Assembly: GCF_020906515.1 (NCBI RefSeq)
Contig: NC_085854.1
Location: 1,860,001-1,924,000, forward strand
Direction: 5' to 3'
Source: Vanrija pseudolonga
Lineage: Eukaryota > Basidiomycota > Tremellomycetes > Trichosporonales > Trichosporonaceae
Length of the DNA: 64,000 nucleotides
Shown in pieces: positions 12,259 through 24,078 of the stretch; positions within the stretch are counted from its first letter, which is position 1, and every line of letters starts with the position of its first letter. The notes under the pieces are model-generated. The model was given only the letters and a program-made list of their open reading frames with translations. It was not told the DNA's origin and searched no databases. The translations under genes and the position numbers were made by a program.

Positions 12259-14445
12259 ATGGCGTCGAGCATGACCTCGTCACCCCCGAGCTCCACCAGC
12301 TCACTCTCATCATCAGCAGAACACGCAGACCACGACCACCACCACATTGACAGCCCGATCGAAAGCCCTTCCCACATCATCACAGAGCTCGCACCCTGCC
12401 CGGATAACGAGGCGGGCGGACTCCGTCTCCGTCTCTCCACCGCCGTGGCCGACGCGACCATTGACGCGACACCAGGCAAGGCTCAGGACAGCCCAAGGAA
12501 CAAGGAGACCTCCACCAACAACAGCGCCGTCGCCGCCGCCGTCGCTGGTCACCACACGAAGACAAAGCACAAGTCCAAGCCAAAGTCGAGCAGGCTCAAG
12601 AGTCCGATCCTGGATGCGCTCAAACTCCCACCCCTCAGCGAGATCTCGATCCCGCGCCCAGTTCAGATCAAGTGAGTTGCCCGCTGCCATTGTAGACGCC
12701 GCCGACCAGGGCCGTGCATAACACGGCGTACAATCGTCGGGTTACCCGGCATCGAAGGCAGGCAGAAGGAAGGCACAACGCACAACAACTGACAACACCC
12801 ATAGGTTTGCACCATTGCACATTCCTCCCCACCGTCGCCTGCAGACCGCGGCCGTAGCAACCTTTGCGTTGCTTCTCCCCATCACGCTCATCCTCTACCT
12901 CTTTGCATTGTGAGTGCGACGACCCAGCCGCGCTTATCATGTGGCACACTGGGCCTAGCCCTCCACAACCCTCGCGACCGCGTACGTATCCGCACGTCAG
13001 CTAACATATGTCACAGGTCATTCCCGTGCACATGGCCAGTCCTCGTTCCATACACCATCTGGGCGCTCTACATCGACAAGGCACACATACACGGCGGCCG
13101 TCCAAAGGAATGGGCACGCCGTCTTTCCCTGTGGAAGTTCTTTGCCCGTGAGTATCGAGTCTTGGCCGCCGCTTGCCAGATGGCGTATCTGACACTGCAC
13201 AGAATACTACCCTTGCAGGTGAGTTGCGCAATCGAGATACGGCGGTGGTCCTTGTGCGGATACAGCGTGCCGCATCCGACCCGCGACATTGTGTCGTGCT
13301 TGGCTGTGGGGCCAGCCGCGGCTATGGATTTAGTGCGACAGTAGCTAACCGTTGGTGTTCTTGCAGCATCGTCAAGGTGAGTACTTGCCGGTTGGTGGGC
13401 ACAGCGACTTCAGCTGACATCACCACAGGAAGCAGACCTCCCCGCAGACAAGCGCTATGTCTTTGGCTACCACCCTCACGGCATCATCGGCATGTGCGTG
13501 TGGCGAGACGATGTATCAGCTGGATATGCGTGCTGACCATGCAGGGGTGCCATTGCAACGTTTGGAACGGAGGCCACAGGCTTCTCGGACAACTACCCGG
13601 GCATCCGCCCCAACCTCCTGACACTTGGTACGTGCGCCGCCGCCACGGCCGACCTTCGGCGGCCGGTTGGGCTAACCAGCCCGCAGAGAGCAACTTCAGC
13701 ATCCCCGTCTATCGCGAGATCCTCATGTTCCAGGGCATCAGCTCGGTGTCGCGCCGTTCATGCCACAACATTCTGTCCAAGGGCGCCGGCAGTGCAATTG
13801 CGATTGTCGTGGGCGGCGCCGCAGAGTCGCTCTCCGCCCACCCCGGCACCCACGACCTGACCCTCAAGAGACGGTTCGGTTTCATCAAGGTGGCTATCCG
13901 CGAGGGTGCCAACCTGGTCCCTGTGTTCTCCTTCGGCGAAAATGACGTGAGTGGGGTGGGTGTGGATAAGACCAGTGCTGACTGTTTCTCAGATTTACGA
14001 ACAACTGTTAGTTGCGAAGTCCGTGGTAAGAGACCCAACTAACATTGCAGTGCCAACGAGAAGGGCTCGACTGTGTTCAAGCTCCAGAAGCAGTTCCAGC
14101 GAGTCTTCGGCTTCACGCTCCCTCTGTTCCACGGCCGTGGTATCTTCAACTACAACTACGGTCTCATGGTAGGTGGCCATCCACGCGTAGTACCACCTGC
14201 TGACACCTCAGCCATACCGCCACCCCATCGTCTCCGTCATCGGCCGGCCCGTTGACGTAGAGCAGTGTGACGACCCATCACCCGAAATGGTGCAGAAAGT
14301 CCACCAGCAATACATTGATGAACTTGTCCGGTGGGTGACTTGGTCTCGACTGTCCTACCCGCGCTAACACCACTGCAGCATTTGGGAGAAGTATAAGGAC
14401 ATCTACGCAAAGCACCGCACCCGCGAGCTCACCCTTGTGGAATAG
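12259..14445 (+). CDS. DGA1: diacylglycerol O-acyltransferase type 2 (DGAT2)
   Basis: Twelve exons: 12259-12671, 12805-12909, 13017-13147, 13203-13218, 13367-13376, 13429-13493, 13545-13627, 13687-13946, 13993-14006, 14051-14168, 14212-14330, 14379-14445; 466 residues. A Ser/His-rich disordered N-terminus (to about 137) precedes a hydrophobic hairpin in the ER membrane. The catalytic signature FGYHPHGIIGMG lies at about 237-248, followed by SHPGT-like SAHPGTHDLTLKRRFGF and GRGIFNYNYG. The enzyme makes triacylglycerol from diacylglycerol and acyl-CoA for lipid droplets, which suits an oleaginous Trichosporonales yeast. Three exons are only 16, 10 and 14 nt. They are supported because together they encode the conserved YYPxxxVK segment before HPHG and the IYEQL segment after GEND. 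Confidence 0.93.
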
Positions 14446-14789
14446 AAAGAACATTGGTCGTTGTCGTCGTTGTGTCGTGTCCTACTATTAGATTTATGTG
14501 GTCCCTGTTTGTTCATGAACTAGATGCATTCGGAGTGTGTACTTTAGTGTGGGGGTGGGGGCTGCTAAGCTGCTGCTCGGCGACGGCGTTGTCGTCGGCG
14601 GCGCTGAAGGGGTTGTTTGGTTCGGGGTGAGTCGAGGGGTCATGGCGGCCACGTGGTGGATGAGACGGGCCCTTGGCCTCCACTCAGGCACAGGACGCCT
14701 CTTACTTTTTCCGACGACTGTCGTCAGTGTGTGCGCGCACGACGACGACAACGACAACTCGACCTGTTATCGCATATCTCATCGGCAAG
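14446..14789. other. intergenic region DGAT2 to TAD2
   Basis: No gene seen. It contains GTC/GTT-rich sequence after the DGAT2 stop, a CACGTG at 14650-14655 and a CGACGACAAC-type stretch before the TAD2 start. Confidence 0.5.
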
Positions 14790-15936
<1,147 letters not shown>

Positions 15937-16614
15937 GGCACAGCTGTGCCATGACGATGCATTGTATAGTATTGGGGTTGCGTCAAGCGCATCAGGCGTG
16001 GCGTATATTATACATGTTGAGCAACATTTGCTACAGCTGCTATCCGCGGGTCTTCCGCTGCTCGTCGCTCCTCGTCGTGCCTTTGTGGCCTCTACACACA
16101 CCCTGCATGGTCAGTCCCTTCGGCTCAGTGGGTGAATGGATATGACACCTCTCAACAGTTTGCGATCCCGGCCCGTGCTTCCCCCGGAACCCAGCCAACG
16201 CGCTCGCAGGTTCGGGGGCGTGGCGGGCAAAAAGCCCACCAGCCACCCCCTGTCCGCAACAATCCTCGCCACATCACCCACTCCTTTGGGCGTGCGCTGA
16301 TTCGCCGCACTGATATCCCTCGAGGGTTCCCCGCCCCGCCTTGAAGCTCACGGCGGGGAAGCAGGCCTCGAAACCCATGAGTTGACCAGGCATGACCCGT
16401 AGTAGGTCATCCCCAGCAGCTGTGGGCCAGGGCCTTTGCCACCTCTTCTCTGGGTCTCACAGAAGAGGGGTCTATATCCCGGCCTCCTTTTGTACGTCCG
16501 CCTTTTACCCCGCTGTGCTTCGACTCGCGCACAGCGGTGAAATTTAAAGACGCCCTGCACACGCGTCGACGGGTCTCCGGGTTTCGCACGGGCTCACACC
16601 TTTTACAATCGACA
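15937..16614. other. intergenic region holding a hairpin-rich block
   Basis: No protein gene supported. The right two thirds (about 16210-16540) is unusually rich in perfect short inverted repeats, described in the ncRNA entry. The left part is ordinary 3' flank of TAD2. Confidence 0.6.
16210..16540. ncRNA. candidate structured RNA, family unknown
   Basis: At least six hairpins in about 330 bp: a long interrupted stem at 16214-16250 with an A5 loop; GTGCG/CGCAC at 16292-16310; a 7-bp stem at 16334-16358; ATGACC/GGTCAT with a 7-nt loop at 16392-16410; an 8-bp stem at 16442-16468; and a 9-bp stem at 16510-16537. Such density of perfect stems is not seen elsewhere in the window's intergenic DNA. 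A T5 run on the minus strand near 16229-16233 could terminate an RNA polymerase III transcript read leftward; on the plus strand the nearest T4 is near 16600. I could not match it to tRNA, snRNA, SRP, RNase P or MRP consensus by eye, and strand is undecided. Confidence 0.35.
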
Positions 16615-19600
16615 TCATTGACAAAGGGACTTACCCAAGGGTTGAGTGGAGATGTAGTTTACAGGCGCCTCCTTGCTCACAAGGACTACACCGTCAGCAG
16701 TCGCTAGGAACAATCCACTCACGTTGGAGAACACCCAGTTGAACTCATCTGCAGTCCGCAGGAATTCAACCTAGCGAATCATCAGCAGTGTCCAAACTTC
16801 ATCACATCAAACTTACCCGGTTTACGTGCTTCTCATCAAGCTTCGGAGCCCATCCTCCGATGTACATGAACCGCCGGTAGGGGACAATTTCCGGTCGTGA
16901 TCGCATGTCCATGAGGTCCCGGATGTTTCCTTCGTCCACCGAGAGGGCATCGAGGGGTGCAATCGTCTTGGTCGGGGATGCACCACCGCTGCGAAGTAAA
17001 CGGCCGCCTTCGCCCACAACCGACTTGCACAGCTCGATCAGGGCATCAAAGCTAGTGCACTGCTTGACCCGTTCACGCCAGTCGATCCATGTGGCGCAAG
17101 CTCTGCGCCACTCCAAGTCTGGTGGAGTCATGGAGACGGCCAAGCCGCCGCTGTCGGTAGGTCGGTCGCCTGCGAGTCCGTCGAGATCCTCGTTGGCGAA
17201 AAGCAGTTCGGACAATACTGCGACGGTCGCACTTTTGTCTGGGCAACGCTGCTTCTTATCCCAAGACTCTGCGATGTAGAGAACGGTTAACGGCGTGATA
17301 TACGCCGCCCAGTTTTCGACAGATCGGATCCTCTTCAGCACTTCTCGGACCTTGCCGGGCTCGCTCATCACCATCATGGGAGAGAACATGACAAGGCCGC
17401 CGTTGTACCAGATATCCCGCAGAGGCCAGTCGCCGACTGGGAGCTGGAGGTCCGGCCCTAGGCAGTAGAACTTGGTCGTGTTCGACTGCACGTACTTCTG
17501 CAGGGCTGTTGAGCTCAGAACCCGGGGCCAATGACCATTGAGGATAATGGTGACCTCAGGCGGGTCAGAAGTTGGTGGCAGGACGCCATTCTCGACGAGG
17601 GCCTTCTGAACCGTCTCGTACTCCCTGGTACCTGAGAGATTGGGGAGAATCGCAGAAGTCTTGCCCCGGAAGGACGACAGCACGGTATCGTTAAGCCCAT
17701 AACTCTGGAGGATGGTCGTAGCATTCGCTGCCGACTGCTGCATCTGCGGGATGACCTCGAAATCGGGGTTGACCGGATTCGGCAGGGTCGGTAACGGCTT
17801 TCCAACCAGCGGCATTGCGACGATGATGAGTACGACACCCAGCTGGTCGATTTGGAAAGGACCCAGCATGGAGTCAATCGCGGCGTCCTCGGCGCGAGCC
17901 AAGATCAGCAAGTCGTGACCCTTGAGGAGCCCTGCCGGCCGCACTTCATCTCGCAGAACCAAGATCTGCTCGGCGTCAGCATCAGATACAGACTCGAGTT
18001 AGCACCTTTGCTCCCTTATTGTTGCTATCCTTGAGGACAGCAACACGAGCCTCCCAGGCGCGAGCGTTCTCGGGCGCCACCTGGACTTGGGCCCATTCTC
18101 GGACGAAAGCGCCCTGCCCAAGCGCCATGTCCAGACAGGCGTGGGCGTTCTCCGTCATGAAAGTGGACCTCGTCTTCACGTCGCTAATGTACCGCGAGAG
18201 CGAGAAGATGCCGCTGCTGTTTTGCGTCGAGCCTCTTGAGACTTTGAGCTCGTACGATTCCTTGCCAGTGCGACCAGCGAGAGCCACGCTGAGCTCGCCG
18301 AGCGGCTGTAACTGTGGTGCAGTACTTGTCGGTGGTCGCATTGCGGGAGGAGCCCCTGCTGTTGAAGGTGCCGGGTTGGCAGACGCTCCAGCTCCCCTGA
18401 GAACAAGGTCAGCCAGTAGCTAGGAAAATGCAAGCATCCGTTCACTTACGCAGCGGCCCTTCGCCTTGGGTCGCGTGTGGGGTCAACAGTCGCAGGGCGC
18501 CCCACCGGTGGTGGTCGTGTAGGTCGAGCAAATCCTGATGAAGAAGGCTGAGCCTGAGCCCACGGAGGGGAGCGGTTGCCATTGGGAGGCGCTGCCGCAG
18601 ACTGTCCGTTGCTCCAGCCACTGGCACCGTCAACCCGCTGTTTTCCGACGGCTCCTGACACAGTTGACATCAGAGTGTTGCCTGCATAGAGCGGTGACAA
18701 GTTGCCCGAGATGGGGGACCTGTTGCTATACGGGTTGGTGGGAGGGCGAACGTCCCCGCGTTGCTGATCATAAGGAGAGCGGCCGCCTGCACGAGCGTCG
18801 TAGGGAGAGGCCCCGCCGCCTCGTGCGTCATGAGGGGAGCGTCCCCCAGCGAGAGGTGATATGCCTCCAGCTAGAGTGTTGACGGGCGACCTTGCTCCCT
18901 GCTGTCCGGGACCAGCCGCAGGCGCACCCCTTGGGACATAGTTTGAAGACGGCGGTTTAGCAGAGGCCGCTACCACCTGTGCGGCAGGCGTACTCTTCCA
19001 TCTGACGCCTGATCCCGACAATGTCCCTGCGAGAGGGAAGGGTGGAGGCCCAGAAGGGGAGATGCCTGCTGAAGGTCCAGATGTGGCGGATGATGGTCCT
19101 GCGGACGACGGCCCGGCGGATGCTGTCCCCGAAGTCTTGGTGACCAGCTTTCCCAATCGCTTGAGTTGCGGATTGGCGCTAGTCGGGGTGTCCATCATCT
19201 GTATCCTCTTTGGCTGCACGTACTTTCCGCGTTGGCGCGGAGGGAGCGCTGGGGTAGGCTTGGTTTCCTCAGCGGGGGCACCGATCGGCTTTGGCGGAAG
19301 TCCAGCAGACGGAGGCACCGTCGCTGTCGAGCTGCTGGGGGCAGTGACAGCTGGGGCTGATCGGGTTTGGACTGGAGCAACATCTTTCTGTGGCGACGTC
19401 GCCGCGGGGGTCTCGTCGGGAGGCGGGGTGACGATCGCGTCTTTGGCGGGCAATGGGGGTACCGCATCCGGTGCGGCCATCTCCTCAGCGTCTGCCGGGG
19501 CATCTGTTGTAGAGACCGCCTCGGGGAGCTCCACTACCTTCGGCGCCGGGACCACCTCTTCATCCACGGCCATAGGCTCCTCAGCGGCAGGAGCTGGCTC

Positions 19601-21274
19601 CTCTGGAGCAGCCCCCTCCTCCGCCTTGACAGTGATGGCCTCGTCGATGTCAATCTCCGATTCGGTAGGCGATCTCCCTTCGGCGTTGCCAAAGTCGAAC
19701 AGCGGCTTCTGGTCTCGCTGTTGCGCCGCGGCGGCCGGCGGAATGTACGGTGATTGTGCCGGTGATGGCATGCTCGGCGACGGCATAGCCGGTGAAGGTA
19801 CCGCTGGTGATGGCGCAGTGCCAAAGATACCCGGATCCAGGACACCAAAGGAGGGCGACGCCGCAGGGGCGGAGGGCGGTATTGGCCCGTTCGAGGACAC
19901 GGTCGACTTGGGCGTGGGAGGATCAACAGGCACAGACTTGGGTTCTGGCTTCTGTTTCTTGATTTTGCCCATCTTGGATACCTTGTCAGCACGCTCTGCT
20001 GCTCGACGAGCATGCTCGTCCTGTGATGGTGGTTCTGGCGAGCTATCGACGACAAGGCGACGTTTGGGGGCTGGTGGTGCCGGGACGGGGGCCTTTGGCT
20101 GGGAAGAGGATCGGGATCCAGCGTCCTGTGAGGAGCGCTCCTCGAACAGCGAGTCGAGCAACGCCGTTTCGGAAAGGTTCCTATGAGACGGGCCGGCCTG
20201 TGGCGAGGGGCCTGCCTCAGCCGACACGGGGAACGGGCCCGAGTAAGGAAGATCCTCTTCTGGCGGAGTCGATTGCTTCTTGGGCTTGACTGGCGCAGGG
20301 GGTCCCATGTCGCCGCGAGCCTTCTTCTTTGGCGGCTTCGGCGCATCGTCACTATCACTGCTGTCAATCTTCTTTCCCGCCGCCTTCGCGGCCTGTTTTC
20401 TGCGGAACTTCAAGAGCGATTTGTGGTTGATGTAGTAATCTGACATGCCCTTGGTGATCATGTCCTCGTTTCTTTCGGCTCTTCGACGTCTTCGGTAGGC
20501 TTCGTAGTCGCGTCTTGGCCGGCATTTAGCGAGCCACTCCTCTGCACGCATATCAGTTGTGCGCCCCGGTCCGTCACATACCGAGCAGAGCCTTGGGCGT
20601 CTCTAGGATCTCGTCAACCCGACCGGACAACGGCTCGTGGGTGCCTCTCATGAGGGGCCTGTCTGCGACAGCTTGCCAGAAACTGAGCGTCAGCATATGC
20701 GACCGTTACGAGGAACTCACTCATCGATGAATGGGATGCGGCCGTCCTCATCCTCGTTGAACGACGTCAGGGGCTCAACACTGCGTGTGTGTCAGTAACA
20801 ACAGAAAGGGGCGAGGGGCGAGTGGGGCACGTACGTGTCTGATGTCGACTTGAGGTAGCCCTTCCACTGCGTCATGTTAGTTGAGCTGTGAGCTCACAAG
20901 GACGTACCATGACACCGTAGCGCTGGGGACAGTCAGCGATAAAGCCCGCGCAAGGAGGACAGCAGTCACTCACCCATCCTCGGTCGTCTCTAGGCTCGTC
21001 TTGCCACCACGCGTACTTGATGGCGTCTGCGGTGCCGGTGTGAGCAGCCATCCAGGCCAGGCGATGACCAGCGCGACTCACCGACTTCATACTCGACGTC
21101 GCCCTCGCCGTCGTCCTCTGTGACGTCCGACTCGGACTGGGTGGGGTCGTATGTGAACTGGCGCTTGGCTTTGCCCTTCGAGCTAGCCTTCGCGGTGCCC
21201 TTCGCGGTGCGCTTGGACGACGACGATGCCGCCGTGGCCGGCGCCTTGCCCTTCTTCAAGCGCGAGCTGCTCAT
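16615..21274 (-). CDS. large chromodomain protein, probable histone-methyl-lysine reader
   Basis: Ten exons: 21082-21274, 20974-21026, 20908-20922, 20835-20866, 20721-20780, 20582-20682, 18450-20541, 18006-18396, 16817-17965 and 16615-16770; about 1413 residues. After a Lys/Ser-rich basic start, residues 60-120 form a chromodomain: EYEV, then YGVMWKGY, then DTVEP and a C-terminal FIDDFW helix. Tyr62, Trp88 and Tyr91 sit where the methyl-lysine aromatic cage is expected. A basic region and about 700 disordered Pro/Ala/Ser-rich residues follow, then a folded C-terminal half of about 500 residues starting near GRTGKESYELKVSR. N-terminal chromodomain plus folded C-terminus recalls fission-yeast Chp1 or the chromodomain subunit of Cryptococcus PRC2, but neither assignment is proven. 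The third exon is 15 nt. The intron ending near 17966 has a tandem GAG-CAG acceptor. The last exon is read to TGA at 16615; a GTAAGT inside it could instead act as a donor. Confidence 0.72.
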
Positions 21275-21363
21275 GACGAGCGAAAGGGCCTAGCCATGGA
21301 CCGCAGTAACGAGAGGAAAGCCGAGAGCGGAGGGGGGTTGTTTGTTGTTGCTGGCCCCTTATA

Positions 21364-21435
21364 TGGGTGGGTGGATGGGTGGGTGGGACAAGTTTGGGTG
21401 AGTGGGTGGATGTGAAAGTGGGTGGATTGGGTCAC
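21364..21435. repeat. degenerate GGGTG(GA) tandem tract
   Basis: Repeated GGGTGGGTGGA-type units about 75 bp upstream of the chromodomain gene start, strongly G/C skewed (C-rich on the coding strand of that gene). The G-triplets could form a G-quadruplex. Confidence 0.6.
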
Positions 21436-21623
21436 ACTGCTCAAGGGGGACTCAAGGGGGACAGGGCCAGGGGTGTCCACTTGTCTACAAGGACACTGCT
21501 GCAACTGTCCACCCATGCATGCACACATTCCATTGGTCCTCCCCGATCTTTCTCTGCTCCCCACATTTAAGCGTAGAGGAGTCACAGTTCTGCATAACAT
21601 GCTAGAACATGGTCTGAGCACAA

Positions 21624-21631
21624 TCACGTGA
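21624..21631. promoter_or_regulatory. E-box palindrome TCACGTGA
   Basis: Perfect 8-bp palindrome of the Cbf1/USF bHLH type, 350 bp upstream of the chromodomain gene. The same octamer recurs at 26535-26542. Function is inferred from sequence only. Confidence 0.35.
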
Positions 21632-21760
21632 TGCTATCGGCCTCCCCAGCACCTGGATCACCCCACAAACTCTATTCCGGCTGTTGCCACAAACATGCAT
21701 GCAAATGATGATTATCGCGCGCGCGCGACAGGCGCGCTCGCTAGGCAAGGGGCGGCGACG

Positions 21761-22996
21761 CTACGCGAGGCCGCCGTACGCCATCTGGATCAGGCCCTGC
21801 CAGTCCCACTCCTGCGGCTTCTCGCGGAAGTCGCGCAACGCCTGTCCGCGCTTGAGGCGGTCGTCGCGCTGGACCGAGTCCTCGTTCGCCGCGCCGAGCC
21901 CGGCGCAGTAGAAGCGCTGGAGTGCGAGGTCGAGCAGCTGCGCCTCCTGCTGGCTAAGGAGGAAGCCCGGGTTCTCGGCGCTCCCCGCGGGCCCCGCAGC
22001 GGACACGGGCGAGATCTCGCCGCGGAGCAGGACGGTGCTGTGCGTGTTCCCGAGGTCGGGGTAGAACGTGAGGGTGAGGAAGGGCTGGGCCCACTCGCCG
22101 GCCTTCTTGAACTCCTCGAGCGGGGTGAAGATTGCGCTTGTGACGGGAGGCAGCGGTGCGTCGGCCTTGGGGTCCGTCGTTGGGGGCGCACTTGGTGCCG
22201 GGTGGAAGAGCCACTGGACATAGAACATCTCAAACGAGCTCTCACCGCCGTCCTTTCCACGCGGGAGAGGGAGCACGAAGAATGGGTTCTCCCGTGCCAG
22301 AGACACAATCGACTCGTAAGTCGCTAGTGGCATCGAGGCGGACAGGAATGACGACGCGAGGGTCGGGTGGGTGCGGTGGTACGTGTTCCAGATCTCCCCG
22401 ATGGCCGCGGCGTCGTGCGGTGTCATGAGGATGAGGGGAAGGTTGATGATAGACGACAATGGCTGCGGGGGTCAGTTATGCATAGCAGTATGTCAACTGA
22501 CCTTGACACCGGAGCGGTCGCCCTCGGCCTGTGCCTTGCGTGCTGCGTCCCGCTTCTCAGCGCTTGCCTCAGCCTTGGCCGCCGTCGCTGCCACGCGCTG
22601 CTCCTCCTCTTCCAGACGGGCCTTCTCAGCCTTGGCGGCCTCTTCCTCGCGGTACTTCTTGGCCTTGATCTTGGCCAGGACGCTGGGAGCAACGACGCGC
22701 TCCTTGAGCGCATCGAGGTTGGACACGCCTTCCCTGGGCGGTGTTAGACCTTGCTAGTGCGCCAACGCGCCAACTCACTCCTTGACGCGCTTCGTGAGCT
22801 TGTCGCCGTACTTCGCCTCCATCTCCTTGCGCTTGCGCTCGACGGCCTCGCGCGGCGTCAGCTGCTCCTCGAGCCGCTTGACGAGGTCCGAGTTGGCGTT
22901 GGCCCAGACGGCCGAGGTCGCGAACGCGCGCGCCGAGACGCGCGACGACGACGACGCAGCGTACTGCGCCGGAAGGCGGAGGGCTGATCTGATCAT
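21761..22996 (-). CDS. ATP11: mitochondrial F1-ATPase assembly chaperone
   Basis: Three exons: 22779-22996, 22502-22733 and 21761-22462; 383 residues. The Arg/Ser/Ala-rich N-terminus (MIRSALRLPAQY and following) is a typical mitochondrial presequence. A charged coiled-coil segment (KKYREEEAAKAEKA) leads into the ATP11 domain, with SSIINLPLILMTPHDA, IWNTYH and NPFFVLPLPR. Atp11 binds free F1 beta subunits in the matrix and hands them to the alpha subunits during assembly of ATP synthase. Length and order match the family. It is head-to-head with MED18, 193 bp between start codons. Confidence 0.9.
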
Positions 22997-23189
22997 TGTA
23001 GTCGGGCCGTACCAGTCGGCGTTTTGGTGGAAGAGAGAGCAACGACAACATTACATTCGTCGCCATCCCATCCTTGACAACCGGCGCAGCCGGATTCCGA
23101 CTTTTTGGCTCCGGCCTCCACCAACCACCACACAATGAACTGTTGACGATCAGACGAACGACGACCAACACTCTATTACACCAACCACC

Positions 23190-23949
23190 ATGGCATCCCA
23201 GGCGCAGCTGCTGCCCTCGCTCTTTGCGCTCCTCCCCGCCGAGCACCGCGAGCTGATGCTCTCGCGCATCTCGCTCCTCGCACTGCACGTGGAGCAGTAC
23301 CACATCCAGGACGACATCTACCTGGCCACGCACCCCGTCATGCCGGGGCAGAACAGAACACTGCGCCTCCGCGCAAGGCGGAGGCAGCGCCGGCGGGCGT
23401 CCGTCACGCCCCGCTGGGCGGGCAACATCGACCTCGACGTCGGCGGGACCGTGTCCAGCGCCGGCCCGAGCTGGGACTACTCGCTCGCGTGGATCAGCCC
23501 GCCGCTGTCGGGGCGCGAGCACGCCGAGATGCGCGTGCAGGCGTATGTCGGCCTCGAGGTCGCTGGGCTGAGTTCGCGGGCCGAGGTCGAGGAGTTTGTC
23601 GCTGGAATAGGGTTCAAGTGAGTCGGCCGCGGGCGTGAGGGCGTGGCGTGGGAGCAGGGCTGACGGCGGTAGACACTCGCACACGTACACTAGGAGCGGA
23701 CATCTGTTCCACCTTCCCGTGCCCGGCCAGACGACCTCGACCCTCCATCTGACTGTGACCCGTGTCCTCGGCCCAGACGACAAGGGCGCAGACCACACAA
23801 CAGAGCCCTACCTCGTCCAGCTTCAACCCGGCAAGCCCGTCGGCGCCGTGGCGAGTTCACGAGGCGAGCCATCCCTCCAAGACACGATGCGCATCATGCA
23901 GGACGTCTCTCAGAGAATCGACGGCCTCGAGTGGGAGTCTGGAAGATAG
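23190..23949 (+). CDS. MED18: Mediator subunit 18
   Basis: Two exons, 23190-23617 and 23673-23949; 234 residues. The segment VEEFVAGIGFKHSHTYTRSG, followed by LFHLPVPG and a strand pattern ending YLVQLQ, matches the Med18/Srb5 beta-barrel, where a helix ending LGF precedes a tyrosine-rich strand. Residues 60-75 are an unusual Arg-rich loop. Med18 sits in the head module of Mediator with Med20 and Med8, contacting RNA polymerase II. The call relies on the pattern rather than on a catalytic motif, so some doubt remains. Its stop is 129 bp from the UBA2 stop. Confidence 0.68.
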
Positions 23950-24078
23950 AGAGACAGAGCGTCTCGACACATGTGACATCTGGGTGGATACATCTGGGTG
24001 TCGCGAGAGACAATGCCATGTGTATGTACAAATCTAGTAATGCTGCAGTACTGTACAATCTAGCAATGCCGCAGCACA

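Larger units (their letters stand above)
21275..21760. other. intergenic region upstream of the chromodomain gene
   Basis: No gene seen. It contains a run of GGGTG-type units (about 21364-21435), a TCACGTGA palindrome at 21624-21631 and several GGGGGAC blocks. It is the promoter side of the chromodomain gene and the 3' flank of ATP11. Confidence 0.6.

Noticed and set aside
16085-16200. A tRNA-like A-box (GGCTCAGTGGG) followed by GTTTGCGATCCC
   Set aside because: No acceptor, D or T stems can be paired around them, and spacing does not fit a tRNA with or without an intron.
17966-18005. Functional isoforms from the tandem GAG-CAG acceptor
   Set aside because: Both acceptors keep frame and differ by one Gln; CAG is favoured and no evidence supports regulated use.
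19062-20186. 374-codon plus-strand frame rich in Gly/Ser/Ala
   Set aside because: Antisense shadow of the low-complexity region of the chromodomain gene.
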